Part shown: in pieces, positions 9,276 through 18,210 of the stretch | Numbering within the stretch: the stretch's first letter is position 1 | How the letters are laid out: each line of letters starts with the position of its first letter | From: Euprymna scolopes | Lineage: Eukaryota; Mollusca; Cephalopoda; Sepiida; Sepiolidae | NCBI GenBank assembly: GCA_024364805.1 | Contig: CM044527.1 | Location: 38,206,894-38,231,131 of the forward strand | Length of the DNA: 24,238 nt | Direction: 5' to 3' | Made by a program: the position numbers and the translations under genes | The notes under the pieces: model-generated | Told to the model about the DNA's origin: nothing | Databases searched by the model: none | What the model saw: the letters and a program-made list of their open reading frames with translations, nothing else

Positions 9276-9655
9276 TTAGTCTCCAAGTCAATTTCTTAAA
9301 GCAATCCAATGTAAAACTGATATTAAAATGATGACGATAGCTAAAGATGTAACACAGGTAGAGAGATGCTAATAAAAGAGTTACATTTCAACCTTGTCTC
9401 GTCCATAGAGGTTAAAAAAAATATCTTATTAGTTGCTTTTTCCTGCACACGTCCTTTAACATGATCCTTTCAAACTGAAAAAAATCTTGCCTGCAATAAG
9501 TTTGTTGATACCCCGAAAAAAAGACCAAGTTGAGACAAACAGTTCTCTCTTTGAACCATATGATGTCATATTCGTTTCTAGCACACAGTAGATCCAGGTG
9601 ACATCTTAGTGCACAACTTGATCCTCTGAACCCAATTTCTTGCTAATATTACCCT
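9276..9655. other. Non-coding stretch, nothing recognised
   Basis: No ORF or repeat partner was recognised. Confidence 0.45.
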
Positions 9656-9716
9656 GAAAATTTAAATAATCAGATGTGTACTAGTAAACATTTACTATTT
9701 AACAAAAGGAAAATCC
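9656..9716 (+). repeat. Dispersed repeat R2, copy 1
   Basis: AATTTAAATAATCAGATGTG, then TAGTAAACATTTACTATTTA and ACAAAAGGA. The second copy is at 11926-11986. Confidence 0.7.
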
Positions 9717-9789
9717 GGTGGGATGATGGAATGCTAGGCATCCAAACTGTGAACGTGTTCATCCACTGCACAGGCTATTATCATCCACT

Positions 9790-10139
9790 CATTGTGTTGG
9801 TTGGTTGTTTTTGTTTTACGGCATATCAACCCTTTTCGGGTTATTTAATGCAGAATCCAAAGATTTTGAAGAAAAATTTTTTTAATAGAATATATTTGTT
9901 GTTTTCACGTCGGTTTCTATTCAACCCATAGTTGGGACCCTAACACGTTAACAGAGTGGACCTGGTAGCAATGGTAATTAAAGGGTGGCTCCACACTCCC
10001 CAAAGCCCACAAGCTGGGGCCTCACCACTGGATATAGTTTAAGGTCATATCCAGGACCCCCATTGAGGGACTTTTACCCTCTGCAGGGGGGCAGTCGGCG
10101 TATTCTAATGCCCCACCGACAGGGCCCATTGTGTTGGTT
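9790..10139 (+). mobile_element. Retroposed element H1 with 13-bp target duplication
   Basis: CATTGTGTTGGTT occurs at 9790-9802 and exactly again at 10127-10139, bracketing a 324-bp insert (9803-10126). The insert starts GGTTGTTTTTGTTTTACGGC and has a small hairpin, AACCCTTTTCGGGTT, near its 5' end. Its 3' half is GC-richer, with GGGTGGCTCCACACTCCCCA and GCAGTCGGCGTATTCTAATG. Duplications of this length point to LINE-type target-primed integration. There is no ORF and I see no clear tRNA A and B boxes. The head is shared with the next element. Confidence 0.75.
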
Positions 10140-10178
10140 CAAAATCGTGTCATACTTATGAAGCAATTGTCCGAATAA

Positions 10179-10740
10179 TTATCCTTTATACATTTGTTTG
10201 GTTTGGTTGTTTTGTTTTACGGCATATGAACCCTTTTCGGGTTATTTAATGCCAAATCCAGTTATTTTGGAAATAGTATTCATGTTGCATCCAGTTATTT
10301 TGTAGAAGGTTTTTATTCTTCAAGCCCTTTGGATCTTCAATCGTTAGTTTTTAGTGTTTGGTTGTTTTAGAGTGGATTTTATTGTTTGTGTTTCATGGCA
10401 TGTCGAACATGAATGAGTTTTGCAATGGGAAAGGGAAAAGGGTTACAGTATTAATGTTTGGTACATTTTAAGCTAGGAAACCAGTCAGGAAGTGGGGGAG
10501 ATAGAAAGAGAAAGGAAAAATGGGAAAAAGGAAAAGGGGGGAAAAGGTAGGTTGTTTTTGTTTTTAGTTTTGCAAAACATAATTAAGTTTTGCAAAAGGA
10601 AGTAGAAAAACAAAAGGCATCAATGTTAGGTGCATTTCATCCCAGGAAGCCAATATCTTCAGACAGCCTGATCTAGTAGCATCAGCTTATATGTTTGTAG
10701 TGTTGGGGGAGGGAGGATAGTTATCCTTTATATGTTTGTT
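10179..10740 (+). mobile_element. Retroposed element H2, same head as H1, own target duplication
   Basis: TTATCCTTTATACATTTGTT at 10179-10198 recurs as TTATCCTTTATATGTTTGTT at 10721-10740 (18 of 20). The insert of about 522 bp begins with the same head as H1 (GGTTGTTTTGTTTTACGGCA and the AACCC/GGGTT hairpin). Its body then differs: ATCCAGTTATTTTG twice, a purine-rich run near 10480-10550, and two related blocks around TGAGTTTTGCAA and TTAAGTTTTGCAA. It lies about 40 bp after H1 in the same orientation. Confidence 0.7.
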
Positions 10741-10814
10741 GTGAGTAAAAAAATAAAACAAGTAAGGATAGAATAAATCCATACATCAACTTTATTTAAA
10801 AGTAATAACGATAA

Positions 10815-11639
10815 TACTGTAGTTTAAATCCCGTTTTTCTGTGAGTCTCATTGGGCAACACCCAGCGGACGATGTAAACTGCCCCAGAAAATGCCAAGTG
10901 AGTTTATCCAAAGAGAAACCGAGTCGTTAAAGACACAAGCAAGCGAGCAGATGACTCAAAATTGGAAGAAAAAAAAGAAAAGAAAGGGAAGAGTTTCATT
11001 ATGTTTCAAAAGATCCATTGCAAAAACAGCAAGTGTTTATTCTTGTGACAAGAATAATAAACAATTCTAGGTTGGAAGCTATCATGTGAAGTCGCCAGAA
11101 ATGGTCCTCGCATTCTCAAGAAAATTTTGCATAATATGCATTAAACAAAAATTTGCAGTCGTTGTCTGTTTACAAAAGCAACAAAACTTTTCTTTGGAAA
11201 AAAATTTTGTTCATAAAATGCAAAAATAATAATAAATAAAAAAATTACAAAATTGTTACAAATACTAAACATACACCTTTTCTTTGAAAAAAAAANNNNN
11301 NNNNNAAAAAAGAAGTTTTATGAATAATGTATACTCCCCTCCCCGCCCCCCGCAATATTTATCTTTGTTGCTTAAAATTAAAAAAATAATTGTTCATTAA
11401 TTCAAAGGAAAAAAAACAAACTTTTCATACAAAAAAAAATAAAATAAAATAATCGACAAAAAAAAATAAAAATAAAATAAAGCAGTAAATTTCATGAAAT
11501 TCATACAGTAGGCTGTTTATTTTTATTCATTTTTTGTTTTTGTATTGACTTCAGTTCACTCGGTATAATTTGGCCGTTTATATCGTGCGCCGGGTGTTGC
11601 CGAATGAGATTCATGAAAAACGGGATTTAAACTGCAGTA
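10815..11639. mobile_element. TA-flanked inverted-repeat element (Tc1/mariner-type MITE candidate)
   Basis: Positions 10817-10883 and 11572-11637 form terminal inverted repeats of about 66 bp starting CTGTAGTTTAAATCCCG and CTGCAGTTTAAATCCCG, and they share GGCAACACCC further in. Each end abuts TA (10815-10816 and 11638-11639), the duplication used by Tc1/mariner elements. The interior is A/T-rich with poly-A patches and the 10-N assembly gap, and shows no transposase. The total length, about 821 bp, is uncertain because of the gap. Confidence 0.72.
11296..11305. other. Assembly gap (10 N)
   Basis: Ten N characters within an A-run. The true length here is unknown. Confidence 1.
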
Positions 11640-11925
11640 GTACCATAATAACAAAGTCAATCTATAAATATGTCAACTTTATTTACATTTTGTTGAACAA
11701 CTAAAAGTAAAGAGTTAAATGTTCAACAAGTCTAGATGAAAAATGGTTGTTTTTGTCCATAGTGGACTTCTTTGTGAGTTTGTGAGCATGGTCATAAACT
11801 GTCACTTAATACTCCATGGCTGTGACTGGTGTTATTTGCCACGACGTAAGTAGCCAAAGTATGTGGAGTAGTTAATAATACTGTGCTATGAATGGCATAA
11901 GTTCATGTGGCAATTTGGATCTCTC
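11640..11925. other. Non-coding stretch, nothing recognised
   Basis: It holds a small inverted pair, GTTGAACAACT and AGTTAAATGTTCAAC, at about 11692-11730. TCAACTTTATTTA at 11671 also occurs at 10785 on the other side of the TA-flanked element. Confidence 0.4.
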
Positions 11926-11986
11926 AAATTTAAATAATCAGATATGTAATAGTAAGCTTTGCCTTTATTATTTAACAAAAGGACCA
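11926..11986 (+). repeat. Dispersed repeat R2, copy 2
   Basis: AATTTAAATAATCAGATATG, then TAGTAAGCTTTGCC and TTATTTAACAAAAGGA, in the same orientation as 9656-9716. The flanks do not match. Confidence 0.7.
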
Positions 11987-12254
11987 CTCTGGAAAACCCG
12001 AGCCAGAGAAGAGAGGCAGGAGAAGTACACCCTGGTGTTTATGGTTTCATAATTATTTTACTCACCATATCGAGCAATGACTCAACTTTAAGACGGAGGA
12101 AATTATTTTCGTTTTGCAATTGTTCATTTTCCTTTCTCAAGATCATCATCTCTTGGTGACTGGCAGCTCCGAATCCATTCACTGGAATTCAAAAAGATTG
12201 TGTGAAACGTTAAATAATTTGGTGACATACAAGAAAAAAAAAAAATGGAAAGAG

Positions 12255-12663
12255 GACACCACACTGTATGGCAACACTTCAAAGGCCAGCAATGACCAAG
12301 ATCTTTCTGATTCTCTCTCATCTGATCTTGAGAATGTGGAGCAATGGGGAAAAAGGTGGCTAGTTAATTTTAAGGCATCTAAAACCAAGCTTCTATCTTT
12401 ACATCATCAATGCTCTGATCCTCATCCGCCATCAATTGAAATGAATGGCTTTCATCTTGGAGAGTCTCCATGTTTTGACAACATTCTGAGTTTCACCTTT
12501 ACTCTTGATTTGAGATATCTCACTGCTGATGCCATTCTCTACCTGTGTAAGAGCCAAGTATGTCACATCTGGACAGGAGCTGCTAGAAGCAGCTTATTCT
12601 GCCTCGACAGAGTTCAAAACAGACTTCGTAGCCTAGTGGATGATGCACTTTTCTCTTCCCTGT
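12255..12663 (+). mobile_element. LINE ORF2 fragment, family A, truncated at both ends
   Basis: The frame encodes EDTTLYGNTSKASNDQDLSD, then LENVEQWGKRWLVNFKASKT, GESPCFDNILSFTFTLDLRY, LTADAILYLCKSQV and DALFSSL. This is the segment just after the reverse transcriptase YADD motif through the following C-terminal region. Relative to the minus-strand copy next to it, a block of about 70 bp (WNTCIKSIAKAAG) and the EYCC stretch are missing, yet this piece remains in one frame. It lacks the rest of the ORF and the 3' UTR, ending where the opposite copy begins. Confidence 0.85.
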
Positions 12664-12666
12664 TCT

Positions 12667-14075
12667 CAATGTCTCTTTTGTGGGAAAGAGGTTGCAGGAA
12701 AGAGAAAAGGGCATCTCTCGCTATGCTACGAAGTCTATTTTGAACTTTGTCAAAGCAAGATAAGCTGCTTCCAGCAGCTCCTACCCAAATGTGACAACAG
12801 TACTCCATCCTTGGACGTACTTGTCTCTTATACAGGTAGAGAATTGCATCAGCAGTGAGATATCTACTAGAGCAGTATAACGATCCCACTATTTTTCCAG
12901 CAGCCTTGGCAATGGATTTGATGCAAGTGTTCCATCTCAGATCAGGAGTAAAGATCTGACCCAGAAGCTTGTCAAAACATGGAACCTCCTTCAGATGAGC
13001 CATTCATTTCGATTGATGCCAGATGGGGATCAGAGCATTGATGATGTAAAAACAGAAACTTGGTTTTAGATGCATTAAAATTAACCAGCCATCTCTTTCC
13101 CCATTGCACCACGTGCTCAAGATCAGAGGAGAGAGAATCAGAGAAAACTTGATCATTTACGGCCTTTGAAGTGTTATGATAGATGGTAGTGTCATCAGCA
13201 TAAATGTCTATGAATGATCTTAGGATGTGATTTGGGAGATCATTGATGTAGATCAGAAAAAGAGTTGAACTCCAGCATTAATACTGTGAGCTTCGTATTT
13301 CTGCCCATCAACCACTACTCTTATGAAACTATTAGAAAGAAATGATTTAATAATTGAGTAGACATTTCCAGCTATACCATAGCTGGAGATTTTGTGGGAT
13401 AGAATTTTATGCTACACTATCAAAGGCCTTTGATCTGTCAAGAGCAATTGCCCTAAAAAGGAAGCCTCCAGCGGGAGATTCACTAATCCTATGAGGATAT
13501 AGCTTTTAGCACATCTGCTGTAGATCTAGCAGAACGGAAACCATATTGCATGTTCCTGAGGATGTTCTTTTTACTGAGGTGGTTGACTACTTCTCTATTT
13601 AGCGCAGATTCTGGTAACTTACTCATGACACACAGGAGACTAATTCGTTTGTATTGATAGGGAGATGACCAATCACTCGAATTTTTAAATACAGGACATA
13701 CTGATAAGATTTTCCAGGATGTTGGGAAGCATTTTTCCTCAAGACAACACTTAAACAGCTCTGTAAGTATGGGAGCTAAGTTTAGGATGAAGCTTTTTTA
13801 GCACTATAATAGGAATGCTATCAGGGCCAGTTGCTTTATTGGAATCGAGGTTTTTGATTAGCTTGGCAATATCATGCACAGATATTTGTATGTTGCATAG
13901 CATGTTGTAAGACACAGGAAGAAATATGGGGGTTTGGCGGCCCCGATCGCATAGGGTAGAATTAGCTGCAAAGTTCTTGGCAAAGAGTTTAGCTTTGTCT
14001 GATGCTGACAAGATTACCTCAGGTCGATTGATGATGGTTGGGCTACTTGCCATCCTTCCTTGTTATATCCATCTA
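12667..14075 (-). mobile_element. LINE ORF2 fragment (endonuclease/RT linker through RT to C-terminus), family A
   Basis: Read on the minus strand from 14075: PTIINRPEVILSASDKAKLF, then LDSNKATGPDSIPIIVLKKL (the entry to the reverse transcriptase), further RT blocks in shifted frames, INDLP, the catalytic DIYADDTTIYHN (YADD at 13191-13202), QWGKRWLVNFNASKTK, KEVPCFDKLLGQIFTPDLRW, EYCCHIWVGAAGSS and finally PLSHKRDI. The usual PQG.LGP block before INDLP is deleted, joining INAG to LFLIYIND. Both catalytic aspartates survive in YADD, but frame breaks rule out activity. The 3' end of the ORF and the UTR are absent. Confidence 0.9.
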
Positions 14076-14174
14076 TTCAGTACGGCCGCAACTGAGATTG
14101 AACTCACTACACGAGTTTGTAGTGCAATTCAAATTTTGTCAGTAGCTGAATACTTGATGCTTCGCTAGGGCTAT

Positions 14175-14416
14175 CAAGGATATTTTTTATCTTAACGCCA
14201 TCACTAGATGGGTTGCCTACCATGGATTAAGAGAGTCCCATCTACCCCGAGAGAAGGATAGACAGTGCCAGTTTCTCAACCTGGTATTTTACCTTACGGT
14301 ACATACAGTGCCTCATCTTCCCAAATGGTCACCCATCTGGTACTGACCAGGTTCAACGTTGCTTAACTTTGGTGATCTGGTGAGAACTGGTGTGTCAACG
14401 TGATTGTGCCGTACTT
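14175..14416 (-). mobile_element. 5S rRNA-derived element (pseudogene or SINE3-like)
   Basis: On the minus strand 14416-14294 follows a 5S rRNA gene along its whole length. It has the internal promoter region with GTTAAGCAACGTTGAAC (box A and intermediate element) and CTGGTCAGTACCAGATGGGT (box C), plus GATCACCAAAG, GGGTGACCA and TTGGGAA toward the 3' end. Substitutions are many, so it is not a working 5S gene. Downstream, 14293-14175 carries a non-5S body with AGGTTGAGAAACTGGCACTG and GGGGTAGATGGGACTC, which would suit a 5S-headed SINE. With one copy in view, SINE versus retropseudogene cannot be settled. Confidence 0.8.
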
Positions 14417-14496
14417 GTTATATGGTAAACGAAAACTCAGTTGAGTAAAACTATATCTTCTTCCAAAAATTCATACTAGAATTATTTGCAAGAAAC

Positions 14497-14815
14497 TATG
14501 ATGCAACAGTAAAGTACTAGGTAAAATTCAGTTCTAAGTGACATTCTTTTAGAGATTGAAGGTTCAATCCTCAGTGTAGGCGATACTAAAAATATAATTG
14601 TGAATCACTTAAGACTTCTAACCAATCATGACTGAACATATGCTACTCCTGTAGATTAAATAAATAGTTCCATTTAAAATTGTATCCAAATTTCCAAGTT
14701 TGACAAGATACACCTGAAGAAGGTCGGAGGTTACATTGATCAAAACGTTATGAGAATAATACTCAAGATGAAAACTATAGGCTAAATAATAAAAATCATC
14801 AATCCTCATCTAAAA
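14497..14815 (+). mobile_element. Probable tRNA-derived SINE
   Basis: GGTTCAATCC at 14561-14570 is a perfect box B (GGTTCRANYCC). Upstream, GCAACAGTAAAGTACTAGGT resembles a degenerate tRNA D-arm and box A, then AATTCAGTTCTAAGT. Downstream, after AT-rich sequence, there is a tail with CACCTGAAGAAGGTCGGAGG, AAAACGTTATGAGAATAAT and an AT-rich end, TAAATAATAAAAATCATCAA. The CTGAAGA...AAAACG arrangement also resembles tails of Penelope-like fossils and, loosely, a hammerhead core, but the stems are not convincing. Confidence 0.5.
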
Positions 14816-15175
14816 AATTCTGAAGCTTATGTTCTTCCATTAAGAACGTGCTCTTTGGTTGACTTCATTCGTGGTTGCTGCTAGTAGGGTTCAGGCGGTT
14901 AACTTTTTAGAGCGATCGCTGTCTTGGGAACGATAACTCAGCAGCTGAGGCGAATAAGATGGCGCCAGAACGTCAAATTGCATGGGAAAAGGATTGCAAG
15001 CATAGATAAGGAGATGTCTTTAAATGAATTTTAAGTTGAGTTTATGTTTGCTACGTGACTACTAGTTTGATGCTGACGAGCAGCCTGTTCTTCATGTTGC
15101 AGGTAGCACGGTTGATGTCTTTCTTAACTGCATGCCACACAAAATAGTCCATAGGCTGACATTCGGGCAAGTTGG
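14816..15175. other. Non-coding stretch, nothing recognised
   Basis: No ORF or repeat partner. Composition is somewhat more GC-rich than average, with GAGCGATCGCTGTC and AAGATGGCGCCAG near 14910-14970. Confidence 0.4.
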
Positions 15176-15403
15176 GGGCAGATGAGATGTGTGCAGAACA
15201 GGAGACTTTGTTGGTTTGGTCACATTGAAAGAATGGATGAGAATATTTGGGTTAGTAGATGCAGAACAGATGAGGTAGTAGGATTAGTTGGCAAGAGTAG
15301 GCCAAAAACAAGACGGGAGGAAATGATAAGGATGGATTTGCGAGAAAAAGGGATAAATAAAAAGCTGGTCAGAGATAGATCGGTTTGGAAATCAATTTTT
15401 TAA
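15176..15403 (+). mobile_element. LINE ORF2 C-terminal fragment (third family)
   Basis: An uninterrupted frame encodes NRRLCWFGHIERMDENIWVS, then RCRTDEV, GKSRPKTRREEMIRMDLREK, GINKKLVRDRSVWKSIF and a stop. RRLRWFGHVERM...DLRE.G....A.DR..W is the typical C-terminal ending of many invertebrate LINE ORF2 proteins, often annotated as craniofacial development protein 2-like. The protein's natural stop is preserved. All upstream domains are missing, so this is a 5'-truncated insertion. The 3' UTR runs into sequence I cannot delimit. Confidence 0.85.
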
Positions 15404-15709
15404 AGCTGTACAGTGCATGGTAGCATCTAAAACAGAATTTTAACTGAATATGGTGATGCTGACATTTCTTAACAGTATTTCATTTTGTATCGTCCGGAAG
15501 AAGTATACCAAGTCATCTTTGTTAACATGCAAATAAAATAAAGGAATACATGCAAGAGTGTGGGCAGAAACAAAAGGTTAAAAAATCTCCGCAGTTTTAA
15601 AGAAATCTCCCGTTACTAGGAAAAAGAAGAGGGTTTCATATATGAAGAATGGATCAATGTTATATACATAGGTGGGGAGGGGGGACAGGTGTACATATTC
15701 TATGTATGT
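15404..15709. other. Non-coding stretch, nothing recognised
   Basis: Probably the 3' UTR of the LINE fragment at first, then unassigned sequence with a G-rich patch near 15670-15690. Confidence 0.4.
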
Positions 15710-16157
15710 GTATGTATTAGTGTTGGGATGATTAATCGGAATCAGGAATCGGAAAAATCAGAGCTTTTGAATTGGTATCGCAATCGAAAAAAAATTAAAC
15801 CTATTTTCCGATGCCAAAACCAATTCCTTTAATTATTTATTTTATTTTATTTAATTTTTTTTTTATAAAACATCTTCCATTGCTTGTAGCAATAATAATA
15901 AAATAAATATTTATTGATTTAAACTTCCAGTAAGACTAAATCTCTAGATCACGCCCCCCCTCTCGCAAGTGTGCTTTTACGTTTGAGAAAATACATGCAC
16001 ATTTAAGATGTGTTTTACAGCAATCGAGACAAAATAACACTTTTATAGTTAAATATTTAGAGATTTACAAAGAATTGGAATCGGGAATTTCATATAGAAT
16101 CGGTAATTGTATCGGAATCGGGAAAAATACTGGAATCGTCCCATCGCTAGTATGTAT
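15710..16157. mobile_element. hAT-type MITE with perfect 8-bp target duplication
   Basis: GTATGTAT occurs at 15710-15717 and 16150-16157, directly flanking a 432-bp unit. The ends are TAGTGTTGGGATGATT and, inverted, TAGCGATGGGACGATT (13 of 16), and GGAATCGGGAA-type motifs are repeated just inside both ends. An 8-bp duplication and TAG...GGGA.GATT ends fit hAT elements. The interior is AT-rich with no transposase. Confidence 0.88.
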
Positions 16158-17433
16158 AATTACGATATGGCCGTAATTGTCCGTTTTTGTGTGTGCAGAT
16201 GTGTGTATACAGTCATGGGTGTGTGTGTGTCATACATATATGGAGATCTCAAGACACATACCTTTTTCTCCTTCTTCGGTCGGTGCCCCCTTGTGATGGT
16301 TCCTGCATGCTCCCAAAAACACAACTTGATATTGTTTGAAAATGGTCTTTATTCTGCATTTTCCCTCATTGACAAGGTCTCTGCATTGCTGAATCGATTC
16401 AGATTTTATTTATTTATTTATTTTTTTTCCTTTTTCTCATCTTGATTCAAGATTCTCTCGTTCTGACTAAAGAAGTCTTTGGTTGTCTGACTGCGATTCC
16501 CTTGACCGACTGGAAACGCATGTGCACCCCTATTGATTTTAAGGTGCATGTGTGGAGCAGTAACACCCCGTTAACTGGTTTGCAATCAAAATGCACTAAC
16601 CTGCCTCGTGATTCCTGCTAGCATACAGGTGCAACATGTTGTCAATGGAAGTCAATGAATTTGAAGCCTGTCAGTCTTAATCTTTTGATGTCTCTGCACT
16701 TACCTTGAACACAAGCAAGTTACTCCAAGCCAGTACCATGTTAACCGCATTATTGACACACAACAAAAGGATCAATGTCCTGTTTGTAAGGAAAATGGAT
16801 CATCTGTAAATTTAATATTTCCTTGACACTTCTTCCCTCAGAGGAAGCCAGTTCAACTTTCTGAGGGTAGATGCCATACAATGAATAAACAAACAAGTAA
16901 AGGAAAAGTGTTAAATATAAGGAGAATGTTTGTGTCCAGTACACAGGTGTTGAAGTTGGGGTCATATAGATATGTCCTAGTGTTATATGAACTTCATGTG
17001 TGTTCAACAGTTGCCATATTAAATTCTTGGGGTTTCTTGTTGAACCCAGATGGCCTGGAGAGTGGGTGGCTGGGGTTCTGCTATGTTTCAAGAGAGAAGT
17101 TTGGGGGTTAAAAGAAATGATGTCAAATAAGTCAGCTTGTTGGTTGCCTCCCAGTAAGAAAAGAGGTAGATTCTATTTGGTACTGCCTTTTTAATCAACT
17201 ACAGTAATGTACTCAGGATTTACATGCATGTACCAATCAGTGCTGAGCTTAGGAACTAAGTACACATACAAAATCGTGTACCGGGAATTGTCATTGCTGC
17301 TACAAGTATACCACTTTTCAGCAAGACTGTTTATGCTCAACGATAGGCTAACAGACTAACAGATCAGCTCAAGTTCTACTTTTTTCATTCACTGAACACA
17401 TTTCCAAGTAGGAAAAGAGAGAGGAGCGTCTTA
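16158..17433. other. Unassigned stretch, probably intergenic or intronic
   Basis: Several short frames exist on both strands, none with convincing content. The minus-strand frame at 17091-16750 includes KVELASSEGRSVKEILNLQM, which reads like coding sequence, but it is preceded by low-complexity and hydrophobic translation and I do not recognise it. A short palindromic pair, CCCTCAGAGGAAGC and CTTTCTGAGGG, lies at 16836-16867. Confidence 0.35.
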
Positions 17434-17465
17434 TTAACCAACAGGGAAATCCTTGAAACACAAAC

Positions 17466-17653
17466 CTGGAATCCACTGTCCCTCTTCAAATGCCAGTTCA
17501 CTTCCTCCTAAGTTGATTTTAGCCGGGACGCAGTCAATTCCAAATTCTTGTTTCATTTGCGTTGAATCAAGATTCAGATTGGAAAGTGACTGAGTTCGCC
17601 GACTTGGGATTTTCTTGGGGGAAAATTTATTCCCAAAAAATGGAATTTTGGTT
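17466..17653 (-). CDS. Candidate internal exon of an unidentified host gene
   Basis: On the minus strand a polypyrimidine run ends TTTTTCAG at 17654, and the open stretch ends CCAG/GTTTGT at 17466/17465, so acceptor and donor both fit the consensus. The 188-bp exon encodes TKIPFFGNKFSPKKIPSRRT, QSLSNLNLDSTQMKQEFGID and CVPAKINLGGSELAFEEGQW followed by IPG. This is varied, non-repetitive protein sequence with a basic Ser/Pro-rich start (SPKK, SRRTQSLS resembles a phosphorylation site) and an acidic second half. Phase is 1 extra base at each end. I do not recognise the protein. Neither flanking exon is visible: upstream on the minus strand is the AT-rich repeat at 17684-18150. A chance ORF or a retrocopy fragment is possible. 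Confidence 0.45.
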
Positions 17654-17683
17654 CTGAAAAAGAAAAAAGAAAAAAAAGTACAC

Positions 17684-18200
17684 ACCCAATAATTTAATTT
17701 TACAAATGATTTCAAATTCTCAGTGAAATTTAAATCTAAAAAAATATTTTTTTTTTTAATTTAAATTTGATACAGGATAACAAGGTTTTATAAAAAGATA
17801 ATTTAATTTTACGAAATAATTTAAATTCTTAATAAAATTGAAAAACGAGTTAACATTTTTAAAAAATATATTTTATCAAAAATTAAAATTTTATATTAGT
17901 TAAACAAGTATTAAAAATACTTACCAAAAATAAAGTTTTATATAGAGTAACAAGATTAAAAAAGAAGATAATTTAATTTTACAAAAGAATTTAAATTTTT
18001 AATGAAATTTAAAATTGAAAGGCAGAATAAAAATAAAACTATATTTTCCAAAATAAAAATTCGATATTGGTTAACAAGTATTTAAAAAAAACAAAAAAAC
18101 AACAAAAACAACTATTTTTCCACAAAACAAAATTTAATAATATGTAACCAAACACCAAAAAAAAAATAAAAATAAAAAAATAAAAAAATAAGAACACATC
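17684..18200. repeat. Degenerate AT-rich tandem repeat, about 120-bp period
   Basis: GATAATTTAATTTTACGAAA-like blocks occur near 17690, 17797 and 17967. GGTTAACAAGTATTTAAAA-like blocks occur near 17770, 17890, 17945 and 18070. Spacing of about 120 bp recurs between corresponding blocks. It would lie in an intron if the exon at 17466-17653 is real. Confidence 0.55.
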
Positions 18201-18210
18201 TTTTTTTTTC

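Noticed and set aside
14294-14416. Functional 5S rRNA gene
   Set aside because: There are too many substitutions in conserved stems and no T-run terminator at the 3' end.
16750-17091. 113-codon minus-strand ORF as a host gene
   Set aside because: It mixes low-complexity hydrophobic sequence with one protein-like patch. No splice structure or family is recognised, so it is left as unassigned.
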